Source of the DNA: Riptortus pedestris
Taxonomy: Eukaryota > Arthropoda > Insecta > Hemiptera > Alydidae
Assembly: GCA_019009955.1 (NCBI GenBank)
Contig: CM032228.1
Location: 259,280,001-259,344,000 of the forward strand
Direction: 5' to 3'
Length of the DNA stretch: 64,000 bases
A program made the position numbers and the translations under genes. Position 1 is the first letter of the stretch. The number at the start of each line of letters is the position of its first letter. A model generated the notes under the pieces. That model ran no database searches. It had not been told where the DNA came from and saw only the letters and a program-made list of their open reading frames with translations. Shown here in pieces: positions 36,781 to 49,005 of the stretch.

Positions 36781-38083
36781 TAGCTCAGATACCCGGCTTC
36801 GCCCGGAAATTCATTTGAGGCTGGATGGTGATGGTATTTTTTTGGCAAGGCTTTACTTTGCACAATATTTTGACTACCCGTCCCAGCGTTTAGGGCTAAT
36901 GCCCGTCATTTCTGTGGATTTGTTAATAATAAAATTTGTAAATTCAGGCCTCCTTTATAACCCCCACTCCTGCCCGTTCCTAGAAATGTTAGTATGGCTT
37001 ATTATAAGGATGGCGTTAGTGTTAATACACAGTCTTTTGTGCCAAATAAAATTGTTGACTCCCGCTATAATTTTTAGCGTATAACGCATTTATACTTCGG
37101 TATACGACGATATTGTAAATAACAAAAGTTTCTCTAAATAACAAAATAAACAACTTTTGTTATGTACATATTTGCCAAAACCCCAATAGGAAACAAAATA
37201 TCACTATTTTTAATTTCAGACCTCCCTTATAACCCCCACTCCTGCCCGTCCCTAGAAATGTTAGAATGACTTATTATAACGGAATCGTTAGTATTAATTC
37301 ACATAGCGAGTTTGGTTTAGTTCGGTTGAGTCTTTTGTGCCAAATAAAATTGTGGACTCCGGCTATAGTTTTTAGCGTATAACTCATTTATACTTCCGTA
37401 TACGGCAAAAGTGTATTTAGCAAAACTTACTCTAAATAACAAAATAAACAACTTTTGTTATGTGCATATTTGCTGAAAAAGCAATAGGAAACTAAATATC
37501 GCTATTTTTAATTTCTGTCCTCCCTTATAACCCCCACTCCTGCCCGTCTCTAGAAATGTTAGTATGGCTTATTATAAGGACATCGTTAGTATTAATTCAC
37601 ATAGCGAGTTTGGTTTAGTTCGGTTGAGTCTTTTGTGCCAAATAAAATTGTGGACTCCCGCTATATTTTTTAGCGTATAAGTCATTTATACTTCCGTGTA
37701 CGGCAAAAGTACATATAACAAAAGTTACTCTAAATTACAAAATAAATAACTTTTGTTATGTGCATATTTGCTGAAAAATCAATAGGAAACGAAATATCGC
37801 TATTTTTAATTTCAGGTCTCCCTTATAACCCCCACTCCTGTTCGTCGTAGAGAATATTAATATAGCCTAAAGTCTAAGTTGGGCTAGTAGTAATATACAT
37901 ACCAAGTTTCATAAAATTCGGTTCAGCCGTTTATGCGTGAAAAGGTAACAAACAAACAAACAAACAAACAAACAAACAAACATACACGAAAGAAACAAAA
38001 TGCAGTTATGGTGTCTATGACATGTGAAACGAAAAGTTATCGAGAAATTTCGCGAAAAAAATCAATGTACAGACAGAGGTTAC

Positions 38084-38087
<4 letters not shown>
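36779..38087 (+). mobile_element. Family 2 repeat, complete copy with internal ~298-bp repeats
   Basis: Left end ACTAGCTCAGATACCCGGCT directly after (TA)n. The interior contains the recurring block CCCTTATAACCCCCACTCCT near 36951, 37223, 37521 and 37819, so adjacent units are 272, 298 and 298 bp apart. The right end has TTCGGTTCAGCCGTTTATGC, a (CAAA)n run and TGTACAGACAGAGGTTAC, then (TA)n. No protein is encoded. Elements with a left end of this CCCGGCTTCGC type and a right end of this CAGCCGTTT...ACAAACAAAC type are widespread in arthropod genomes. I do not assign a class. Confidence 0.65.

Positions 38088-38150
<63 letters not shown>
38088..38150. repeat. (TA)n microsatellite at the right end of family 2 copy
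   Basis: About 60 bp of pure TA followed by degenerate TA-rich sequence to about 38245. Confidence 0.85.
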
Positions 38151-38153
<3 letters not shown>

Positions 38154-38245
38154 TTATATGTATATTTATATGTATATATATATATATATAATATAAATAT
38201 AAAATTGGGTATATAAAATATATAACATAAATAATATTGTAGATA

Positions 38246-40990
38246 GGCAACTACCAAAGAACAATTCGGGTTAGGTAAAGACCCAAGAACAATTCGGGTT
38301 AGGTAACGACCCAAGAAAAATTGGGTAACGATCAAAGAAAAACGAGGTAACGATCAAAGAACAATTGGTGTTAGGTAACTACTAAAGAACAATTGGGTTT
38401 ATGTAACTACCAAAGAAAAATTGGGTGACGACCCAAGAACAATTCGGGTTAGGTAACGACCCAAGAACAATTCGGGTTTGGTAACGACCCAAGAACAATT
38501 CGGGTTAGGTAACGACCAAAGAACAATTCGGGTTAGATAACGACCCAAGAACAAGTCTGGTTAGGTAACGACCCAAGAACAATTCGGGTTTGGTAACGAC
38601 CCAAGAACAATTGGGGTTAGGTAACTACTAAAGAACAATTGGGGTTAGGTAACTACTAAAAAACAAGTCTGGTTAGGTAACGACCCAAGAACAATTCGGG
38701 TTTGGTAACGACCCAAGAACAATTCGGGTTAGGTAACGACCAAAGAACAATTCGGGTTAGGTAACGACCCAAGAACAAGTCTGGTTAGGTAACGACCCAA
38801 GAACAATTGGGGTTAGGTAACTACTAAAGAACAATTGGAGTTAGGTAACTACTAAAGAACAATTGGGGTTAGGTAACTACTAAAGAACAATTGGGGTTAT
38901 GCAACTACTAAAGAACATTTGGGGTTAGGTAACTACTAAAAAACAATTGGGGTTAGGTAACGAACAATGAAATATTGGGGTTAGGTAACTACTAAAGAAC
39001 AACTGGGGTTAGGTAACTACTAAAGAACAATTGGGGTTAGGTAACTACTAAAGAACAATTGGGGTTATGCAACTACTAAAGAACATTTGGGGTTAGGTAA
39101 CTACTAAAAAACAATTGGGGTTAGGTAACTACTAAAGAACAACTGGGGTTAGGTAACTACTAAAGAACAATTGGGGTTAGGTAACTACTAAAGAACAATT
39201 GGGGTTAGGTAATTACTAAAGAACAATTGGGGTTAGGTAACGACCAAAGAACAATTGGGGTTAGGTAACGACCAAAGAACAATTGGGGTTAGGTAACTAC
39301 TAAAGAACAATTGGGGTTAGGTAACTACTAAAGAACAATTGGGGTTAGGTAACTACTAAAGAACAATTGGGGTTAGGTAACGACCAAAGAACAATTGGGG
39401 TTAGGTAACTACTAAAGAACAATTGGGGTTAGGTAACTACTAAAGAACAATTGGGGTTATGTAACTACTAAAGAACATTTGGGGTTAGGTAACTACTAAA
39501 AAACAATTGGGGTTAGGTAACGAACAATGAAATATTGGGGTTAGGTAACTACTAAAGAACAACTGGGGTTAGGTAACTACTAAAGAACAATTGGGGTTAG
39601 GTAACTACTAAAGAACAATTGGGGTTAGGTAACTACTAAAGAACAATTGGGGTTAGGTAACTACTAAAGAACAATTGGGGTTAGGTAACTACTAAAGAAC
39701 AATTGGGGTTAGGTAACTACTAAAGAACAATTGGGGTTAGGTAACTACTAAAGAACAATTGGGGTTATGTAACTACTAAAGAACATTTGGGGTTAGGTAA
39801 CTACTAAAAAACAATTGGGGTTAGGTAACGAACAATGAAATATTGGGGTTAGGTAACTACTAAAGAACAACTGGGGTTAGGTAACTACTAAAGAACAATT
39901 GGGGTTAGGTAACTACTAAAGAACAATTGGGGTTAGGTAACTACTAAAGAACAATTGGGGTTAGGTAACGTTCAATGAACAATTGGGGTTAGGTAACGAC
40001 CAAAGAACAATTGGGGTTAGGTAACTACTAAAGAACAATTGGGGTTAGGTAACTACTAAAGAACAATTGGGGTTAGGTAACTACTAAAGAACAATTGGGG
40101 TTATGTAACTACTAAAGAACAATTGGGGTTAGGTAACTACTAAAAAACAATTGGGGTTAGGTAACTATTAAAGAACAATTGGGGTTAGGTAACTACTAAA
40201 GAACAATTGGGGTTAGGTAACTACTAAAAAAACAATTGGGGTCAGGTAACTACTAAAAAACAATTGGGGTTAGGTAACTACTAAAGAACAATAGGGGTTA
40301 GGTAAGTACTAAACAAACACTTGGGGTTAGGTAACTACTAAAGACAAATTGGGGTTAGGTAACTACTAAAAAAACAATTGGGGTTAGGTAAATACTAAAA
40401 AAACAATTGGGGTTAGGTAACTACTAAAAAAACAATTGGGGTTAGGTAACTACTAAAGAACAATTGGGGTTAGGTAACTACTAAAGACCAATTGGGGTTA
40501 GGTAACTACTAAAAAAACAATTGGGGTTAGGTAACTACTAAAAAAACAATTGGGGTTAGGTAACTACTAAAGAACAATTGGGGTTAGGTAACTACTAAAG
40601 ACCAATTGGGGTTAGGTAACTACTAAAGACCAATTGGGGTTAGGTAACTACTAAAAAAACAATTGGGGTTAGGTAACTACTAAAAAAACAATTGGGGTTA
40701 GGTAACTACTAAAAAAACAATTGGGGTTAGGTAACTACTAAAAAAACAATTGGGGTTAGGTAACTACTAAAGAACAATTGGGGTTAGTTAACTCCTAAAG
40801 AACAATTGGGGTTAGGTAACTACTAAAAAAACAATTGGGGTTAGGTAACTACTAAAGACCAATTGGGGTTAGGTAACTACTAAAAAAACAATTGGGGTTA
40901 GGTAACTACTAAAAAAACAATTGGGGTTAGGTAACTACTAAAAAAACAATTGGGGTTAGGTAACGAACAATGAAATATTGGGTTTTGGTA
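38246..40990. repeat. 28-bp tandem array, about 98 copies
   Basis: Direct repeats of a 28-bp G-rich unit, AATTGGGGTTAGGTAACTAC followed by TAAAGAAC. The composition changes along the array. The left 0.6 kb is dominated by AATTCGGGTT-GGTAACGACCCAAG types, the middle by AACTACTAAAGAAC, and the right by runs of ACTAAAAAAAC. A longer pattern including CGAACAATGAAATATTGGGG recurs at about 38958, 39519, 39829 and 40965. Each unit holds one TTAGG. The right edge runs into a diverged family 1 core. Confidence 0.95.
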
Positions 40991-41310
40991 ACGATGTTAA
41001 AAGGATGATCAAGATGCTTAATGGCTAATCGGACCAAGGGGAGGGGGGGGGGTTTGATGGGGGAATTTTAAAAATTCGAAATATCTCAGTTACTATAAGT
41101 TCGGATCAGAATGATTTATAGATCCAACCTTATTCCAAATTAAAAGATGAATGAATATAGTTTACAGTTATTTTCTCTATCATATATATTATCGGAGATA
41201 TTTGGATTTAACATGTTTCAGCCTTTATCAAGGCCTCCTACTCATGTTAAATTAACAATACCCCGTAATGTAATAAACCACATTATTAGAATTTTAGTGG
41301 ACTGAGTGGG
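40991..41310 (+). mobile_element. Diverged family 1 core fragment at the edge of the 28-bp array
   Basis: GATCAAGATGCTTAATGGCT and AATCGGACCAAGGGGAGGGG match the family 1 core (GATCAAGTTCGTTAATGGCT; GGACCAGAGGGAGGGGGG). The interior then follows with AAAATTCGAAATATCTCAGT and a match to about 41300. The core before this point is replaced by the array. Confidence 0.55.
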
Positions 41311-41556
41311 GTGAAATGAATAGTTCTGTTCACTTTTCAAGTTGTATATTAAAAACAATAAAAACTTCTTGGCATAAAATATTTACAGGTAACAAGTCTA
41401 GTAGTTTCACTATTCACTATGGTCCAGTTTGAATAGCCACAACTCAGTCACAGTTAGCACGAGACACTAGATATTTTCTTTCGCATTTCTAACTTTGCAC
41501 TTGCAATCCGGTTAACTATTTTCACTAACTGAACATATTTTAAAACCATCTGGTAT

Positions 41557-42558
41557 TAGCAGATTTCCCTTAAGGGAAATCAGCTATTGAGGTTGTACTC
41601 ATGACGAAATTTTCGAAATTTTTCTTCAAATGTCCATCGATCCTACCTAGTAGATGACGAAAATGAGGTCTGTTCAAAACTGTATATATATATCTATATA
41701 TCTATATATATATATATATCTATATATATATATATATAGATATATATATATCTATATATTTGTCTGTTACCGCTCTAGCGGTCGCAATTTTTGTTTAATC
41801 GTTACGAAACTCGATATTTAACCGTTTTATGTAAAAAGACAGATCAAGTTCGTTAATGGCTGAAATCGGACCAGAGGGAGGGGGGGTTTAAAGGGGGGAA
41901 TTTTTGAAAATTCGAAATATCTCCGTTATTATGCATCGGATCGAAAAATGGTATAGAATCAATCTTATTGCAAATTAAATTTACTATAAATATTGTTATA
42001 TACGTTTATTCTCTATCTTGAATATTAACCGAGATATTTGCATTTTTCAGTTTTCAACAAACCGCCACTTCTACTCATGTTACGTAAACAATACTCTGCT
42101 ACATAATAAATCACATTATTGGAAGTTTAAATACCAAAAATTGTATTCAAGAGACCTTTATTATACGAGGTACATGCAAATATGCCCTGGCGACCCCCCA
42201 CCCATCTTAAAGTTTTGGATTACTTAAATTTTATTGATTGAGATAACAATTATTCTGACTCATTATTAATTACAGTACTCGATATAGTAAATAGCTCTCA
42301 ATAAAATAATGTGTTATATTATGATATATTTCAGTAATTGTTTTTCTTTCCGGTATGAGCCGGGACGACCCGTTTGTTTACATTTCTAACCTAACGCTTC
42401 CTGTCGGCAGGTTATTGAAATTGGATGAAACATTTCTTATTTCCGTTTGTATTTATTCACGGTGTAGTTTTGTTAGCAGTATGTATATTTATCTTATTAC
42501 TAAACTTCCCGAGGGAAATCTGCTTAGTTTACGCAGCCCCTGCGTGACGGACTTTTTT
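41557..42558 (+). mobile_element. Family 1 repeat, best-preserved copy
   Basis: Left end AGCAGATTTCCCTTAAGGGA to about 41586, containing a perfect 20-nt palindrome GATTTCCCTTAAGGGAAATC. Next comes TGTCCATCGATCCTACCTAG and on, a TATC/TA microsatellite (41684-41758), the core from CTGTTACCGCTCTAGCGGTC and the interior to GAGGGAAATCTGCTTAGTTT and ACGGACTTTTTTTT. GAGGGAAATCTGCT near the right end is the inverted copy of the left end. Short open frames inside carry no recognisable domain. Most probably a non-autonomous transposon, with the superfamily unresolved. Confidence 0.65.
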
Positions 42559-43080
42559 TTATACCGCGTGGTTATCATATTTAATAGCGAACGACTCACG
42601 AGTGCGTGCGTCGCCGCTACATCATGTTCAATAAAATATTGTGTTTATTATTATATATAATTTGTTATAAATATAATATAGACCATTATTATACGACATA
42701 AGTGAAAATATGTAATGGTGGCCACTCCCCAGGTCTAAATTTTTGGACAACGTAAATTTGAATGATTGATGATAAAAATTATTCTGATTCATTATAAATT
42801 ACAGAACTGGATATAGAAACTAGTTTTCAATCAGATTGAATGTTATATTCAGTAATATTAAAGTAATTGTTTTTCTTTCCGTTGAGAGTCGGACAGGCAC
42901 AGCTGTTTGTTTACATTTCTGACGCTTCTCGCCTAGAGGGGAAATATTTCTTATTACCGTTTGTATTTTTCAATTAATATTCAAGGTGGTACTGTGTTAT
43001 GAGTAAGTAGATTTATCTATTATTAAACTACAGGAGGGAAATCTGGTTAGTTTACGCAACTCCTGCGTGACGGGCATTCT
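42559..43080 (+). mobile_element. Second, partial family 1 right half in direct orientation
   Basis: This stretch repeats, with many substitutions, the right half of the preceding copy (about 42150-42558): ATTATACGA, GTAATTGTTTTTCTTTCCG, TTGTTTACATTTCT, and the end GAGGGAAATCTGGTTAGTTT. It is a diverged direct duplication or an independent older insertion. Confidence 0.55.
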
Positions 43081-43188
43081 TTGTTTGAGGTATTTAGGAA
43101 GTAAGTGTTGTTGAATTGGGAACTAACGGTTCGAGGAACAGCAAGGATAACCAGCCACGCCCAAGGTCTGCTGTCTGACTCATGTCGC
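43081..43188. other. Short unique spacer before the five-array chain
   Basis: About 100 bp of unassigned sequence ending CTGACTCATGTCGCCT. Confidence 0.4.
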
Positions 43189-46100
43189 CTCAACACACAG
43201 CTTGTAATGCCCATAGTCCTAGCTATTTCCCTCCAATAGACAGCTTGTAATGCCTGTTAGTCCTAGCTATTTCCCTTCAACACACAGCTTGTAATGCCCA
43301 TAGTCCTAGCTATTTCCCTTCAACACACAGCATGTATTGCCCATAGTCCTAGCTATTCCCCTTCAACACACAGCTTGTAATGCCCATAGTCCTAGCTATT
43401 TCCCTTCAACACACAGCTTGTATTGCCCATAGTCCTAGCTATTTCCCTTCAACACACAGCTTGTAATGCCCATAGTCCTAGCTATTTCCCTTCAACACAC
43501 AGCTTGTATTGCCCATAGTCCTAGCTATTTCCCTTCAACACACAGCTTGTAATGCCCATAGTCCTAGCTATTTCCCTTCAACACACAGCTTGTAATGCCC
43601 ATAGTCCTAGCTATTTCCCTTCAACACACAGCTTGTAATGCCCATAGTCCTAGCTATTTCCCTTCAACACACAGCTTGTAATGCCCATAGTCCTAGCTAT
43701 TTCCCTTCAACACACAGCTTGTAATGCCCATAGTCCTAGCTATTTCCCTTCAACACACAGCTTGTAATGCCCATAGTCCTAGCTATTTCCCTTCAACACA
43801 CAGCTTGTAATGCCCATAGTCCTAGCTATTTCCCTTCAACACACAGCTTGTAATGCCCATAGTCCTAGCTATTTCCCTTCAACACACAGCTTGTAATGCC
43901 CATAGTCCTAGCTATTTCCCTTCAACACACAGCTTGTAATGCCCATAGTCCTAGCTATTTCCCTTCAACACACAGCTTGTATTGCCCATAGTCCTAGCTA
44001 TTCCCCTTCAACACACAGCTTGTAATGCCCATAGTCCTAGCTATTTCCCTCCAATAGACAGCTTGTAATGCCCATAGTCCTAGCTATTTCCCTTCAACAC
44101 ACAGCTTGTAATGCCCATAGTCCTAGCTATTTCCCTTCAACACACAGCTTGTAATGCCCATAGTCCTAGCTATTTCCCTTCAACACACAGCTTGTAATGC
44201 CCATAGTCCTAGCTATTTCCCTTCAACACACAGCTTGTATTGCCCATAGTCCTAGCTATTTCCCTTCAACACACAGCTTGTAATGCCCATAGTCCTAGCT
44301 ATTTCCCTTCAACACACAGCTTGTATTGCCCATAGTCCTAGCTATTTCCCTTCAACACACAGCTTGTAATGCCCATAGTCCTAGCTATTTCCCTTCAACA
44401 CACAGCTTGTAATGCCCATAGTCCTAGCTATTTCCCTTCAACACACAGCTTGTAATGCCCATAGTCCTAGCTATTTCCCTTCAACACACAGCTTGTAATG
44501 CCCATAGTCCTAGCTATTTCCCTTCAACACACAGCTTGTAATGCCTATAGTCCTAGCTATTTTCCACAGCTTGTAATGCCTATAGTCCTAGCTATTTTCC
44601 ACAGCTTGTAATGCCTATAGTCCTAGCTATTTCCCTTCAACACACAGCTTGTAATGCCCATAGTCCTAGCTATTTCCCTTCAACACACAGCTTGTAATGC
44701 CCATAGTCCTAGCTATTTCCCTTCAACACACAGCTTGTAATGCCCATAGTCCTAGCTATTTCCCTTCAACACACAGCTTGTAATGCCCATAGTCCTAGCT
44801 ATTTCAATTCAACACAGCTTGTAATGCCCATAGTCCTAGCTATTTCCAACACACATCTTGTAATGACCATCGTCCTAGCTATTTCCCTTCAACACACAGC
44901 TTGTAATGCCCATAGTCCTAGCTATTTCCCTTCAACACACAGCTTGTAATGCCCATAGTCCTAGCTATTTCCCTTCAACACACAGCTTGTAATGCCCATA
45001 GTCCTAGCTATTTCCCTTCAACACACAGCTTGTAATGCCCATAGTCCTAGCTATTTCCCTTCAACACACAGCTTGTAATGCCCATAGTCCTAGCTATTTC
45101 CCTTCAACACACAGCTTGTAATGCCCATAGTCCTAGCTATTTCCCTCCAATAGACAGCTTGTAATGCCCATAGTCCTAGCTATTTCCCTTCAACACACAG
45201 CGTGTAATGCCCATAGTCCCTAGCTATTTCCCTTCAACACACAGCTTGTAATGCCCATAGTCCTAGCTATTTCCCTTCAACACAGCTTGTAATGCCCATA
45301 GTCCTAGCTATTTCCTTCAACACACAGCTTGTAATGCCCATAGTCCTAGCTATTTCCCTTCAACACACAGCTTGTAATGCCCATAGTCCTAGCTATTTTC
45401 AACACACAGCTTGTAATGCCCATAGTCCTAGCTATTTCCCTTCACACAGCTTGTAATGCCCATAGTCCTAGCTATTTCCCTTCAACACACAGCTTGTAAT
45501 GCCCATAGTCCTAGCTATTTCCCTTCAACACACAGCTTGTAATGCCCATAGTCCTAGCTATTTCCCTTCAACACACAGCTTGTAATGCCCATAGTCCTAG
45601 CTATTTCCCTTCAACACACAGCTTGTAATGCCCATAGTCCTAGCTATTTCCCTTCAACACACAGCTTGTAATGCCCATAGTCCTAGCTATTTCCCTTCAA
45701 CACACAGCTTGTAATGCCCATAGTCCTAGCTATTTCCCTTCAACACACAGCTTGTAATGCCCATAGTCCTAGCTATTTCCCTTCAACACACAGCTTGTAA
45801 TGCCCATAGTTCTAGCTATTTCCCTTCAACACACAGCTTGTATTGCCCATAGTCCTAGCTATTTCCCTCCAATATAAAGCTTGTAATGACCATAATCCTA
45901 GCTATTTCCCTTCAACACACAGCTTGTAATGCCCATAGTCCTAGCTATTTCCCTTCAACACACAGCTTGTAATGCCCATAGTCCTAGCTATTTCCCTTCA
46001 ACACACAGCTTGTAATGCCCATAGTCCTAGCTATTTCCCTTCAACACACAGCTTGTAATGCCCATAGTCCTAGCTATTTCCCTTCAACACACAGCTTGTA

Positions 46101-47187
46101 AAGCCCATAGTCCTAGCTATTTCCCTTCAACACACAGCTTGTAATGCCCATAGTCCTAGCTATTTCCCTTCAACACACAGCTTGTAATGCCCATAGTCCT
46201 AGCTATTTCCCTTCAACACACAGCTTGTAATGCCCATAGTCCTAGCTATTTCCCTTCAACACACAGCTTGTAATGCCCATAGTCCTAGCTATTTCCCTTC
46301 AACACACAGCTTGTAATGCCCATAGTCCTAGCTATTTCCCTTCAACACACAGCTTGTAATGCCCATAGTCCTAGCTATTTCCCTTCAACACACAGCTTGT
46401 AATGCCCATAGTCCTAGCTATTTCCCTTCAACACACAGCTTGTAATGCCCATAGTCCTAGCTATTTCCCTTCAACACACAGCTTGTAATGCCCATAGCCC
46501 TAGCTATTTCCCTTCAACACACAGCTTGAATATCCCATAGTCCTAGCTATTTCCCTTCAACACACAGCTTGTAATGCCCATAGTCCTAGCTATTTCCCTT
46601 CAACACACAGCTTGTAATGCCCATAGTCCTAGCTATTTCCCTTCAACACACAGCTTGTAATGCCCATAGTCCTAGCTATTTCCCTTCAACACACAGCTTG
46701 TAATGCCCATAGTCCTAGCTATTTCCCTTCAACACACAGCTTGTATTGCCCATAGTCCTAGCTATTTCCCTTCAACACACAGCTTGTAATGCCCATAGTC
46801 CTAGCTATTTCCCTTCAACACACAGCTTGTAATGCCCATAGTCCTAGCTATTTCCCTTCAACACACAGCTTGAATATCCCATAGTCCTAGCTATTTCCCT
46901 TCAACACACAGCTTGTAATGCCCATAGTCCTAGCTATTTCCCTTTAACACACAGTTGTTATGCCCATAGTCTTATCTATTTCCCTTCCAAACACATGTTG
47001 TATTCCCCGTAGACCTAGATATTTCCCTACAACAAGCAGCTTGTAATGCCCGTGGTCCTAGCTATTTTCCACAGCTTGTGATGCCTATAGTCCTAGCTAT
47101 TTTCCACAGCTTGTAATGCCTATAGTCCTAGCTATTTTCCACAGCTTGTAATGCCTATAGTCCTAGCTATTTCGCTTCATCACACAG
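43189..47187. repeat. 43-bp tandem array B, about 93 copies
   Basis: Direct repeats of a 43-bp unit containing CAACACACAGCTTGTAATGC and CCATAGTCCTAGCTATTTCC. Mostly identical. Variants: TGTATTGCCC, CCAATAGACAGC, TTGAATATCCC. Shortened 35-bp units (TATTTTCCACAGCTTG) appear in a cluster at about 44560-44620 and again at the right end (about 47065-47165). The last unit is cut inside CACACAG by the poly-C array. Confidence 0.97.
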
Positions 47188-47688
47188 CCCCCCCCCCCAC
47201 CCCCCCCCCCCCCCACCCCCCCCCCCCCCCACCCCCCCCCCCCCCCACCCCCCCCCCCCCCCACCCCCCCCCCCCCCCACCCCCCCCCCCCCCCACCCCC
47301 CCCCCCCCCCACCCCCCCCCCCCCCCACCCCCCCCCCCCCCCACCCCCCCCCCCCCCCACCCCCCCCCCCCCCCACCCCCCCCCCCCCCCACCCCCCCCC
47401 CCCCCCACCCCCCCCCCCCCCCACCCCCCCCCCCCCCCACCCCCCCCCCCCCCCACCCCCCCCCCCCCCCACCCCCCCCCCCCCCCACCCCCCCCCCCCC
47501 CCACCCCCCCCCCCCCCCACCCCCCCCCCCCCCCACCCCCCCCCCCCCCCACCCCCCCCCCCCCCCACCCCCCCCCCCCCCCACCCCCCCCCCCCCCCAC
47601 CCCCCCCCCCCCCCACCCCCCCCCCCCCCCACCCCCCCCCCCCCCCACCCCCCCCCCCCCCCACCCCCCCCCCCCCCCACCCCCCCCA
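47188..47688. repeat. Perfect 16-bp poly-C array, A followed by 15 C, 30 copies
   Basis: After CACACAG come 11 C, then A at 47199 and at every 16th base up to 47679, each followed by exactly 15 C, and finally 8 C before ACTAGTAC. No unit deviates. Proline- and glycine-rich frames through it are by-products. This is either a very young and homogeneous minisatellite or an assembly/polishing product. Confidence 0.9.
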
Positions 47689-48990
47689 CTAGTACACAAC
47701 ATAACACAGTCGCATCTAGTACACAACATAACACAGTCACATCTAGTACACAACATAACACAGTCGCATCTAGTACACAACATAACACAGTCGCATCTAG
47801 TACACAACATAACACAGTCGCATCTAGTACACAACATAACACAGTCGCATCTAGTACACAACATAACACAGTCGCATCTAGTACACAACATAACACAGTC
47901 GCATCTAGTACACAACATAACACAGTCGCATCTAGTACACAACATAACACAGTCGCATCTAGTACACAACATAACACAGTCGCATCTAGTACACAACATA
48001 ACACAGTCGCATCTAGTACACAACATAACACAGTCGCATCTAGTACACAACATAACACAGTCGCATCTAGTACACAACATAACACAGTCGCATCTAGTAC
48101 ACAACATAACACAGTCGCATCTAGTACACAACATAACACAGTCGCATCTAGTACACAACATAACACAGTCGCATCTAGTACACAACATAACACAGTCGCA
48201 TCTAGTACACAACATAACACAGTCGCATCTAGTACACAACATAACACAGTCGCATCTAGTACACAACATAACACAGTCGCATCTAGTACACAACATAACA
48301 CAGTCGCATCTAGTACACAACATAACACAGTCGCATCTAGTACACAACATAACACAGTCGCATCTAGTACACAACATAACACAGTCGCTTCTAGTACACA
48401 ACATAAAACAGTCGCATATAACGCACAACATAACACAGTCGCATCTAGTACACAACATAACACAGTCGCATCTAGTACACAACATAACACAGTCGCATCT
48501 AGTACACAACATAACACAGTCGCATCTAGTACACAACATAACACAGTCGCATCTAGTACACAACATAACACAGTCGCATCTAGTACACAACATAACACAG
48601 TCGCATCTAGTACACAACATAACACAGTCGCATCTAGTACACAACATAACACAGTCGCATCAAGTACACAACATAACACAGTCGCATCTAGTACACAACA
48701 TAACACAGTCGCATCTAGTACACAACATAACACAGTCGCATCTAGTACACAACATAACACAGTCGCATCTAGTACACAACATAACACAGTCGCATCTAGT
48801 ACACAACATAACACAGTCGCATCAAGTACACAACATAACACAGTCGCATCTAGTACACAACTTAAAACAGTCGCATCTAGTACACAACATAACACAGTCG
48901 CATCTAGTACACAACACAACACAGTCGCATCTAGTACACAACATAACACAGTCGCATCTAGTAGACAACATAACACAGTCGCATCTAGTA
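47689..48990. repeat. 27-bp tandem array, about 48 copies
   Basis: Direct repeats of a 27-bp unit (CTAGTACACAACATAACACA plus GTCGCAT) directly after the poly-C array. 27 is a multiple of 3, so frames of about 500-620 codons are open on both strands (SSTQHNTVA period on +, CTRCDCVML period on -). Not proteins. A few diverged units lie at about 48390-48430 and 48850-48870. Confidence 0.96.
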
Positions 48991-49005
48991 ACAGTCGTAA
49001 CACTA

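Noticed and set aside
36701..38196. YIYIYI-rich proteins
   Set aside because: Translation of (TA)n microsatellites.
42018..42660. Short proteins inside the family 1 copy (69 and 101 codons)
   Set aside because: They are not preserved in the other family 1 copies and show no transposase features.
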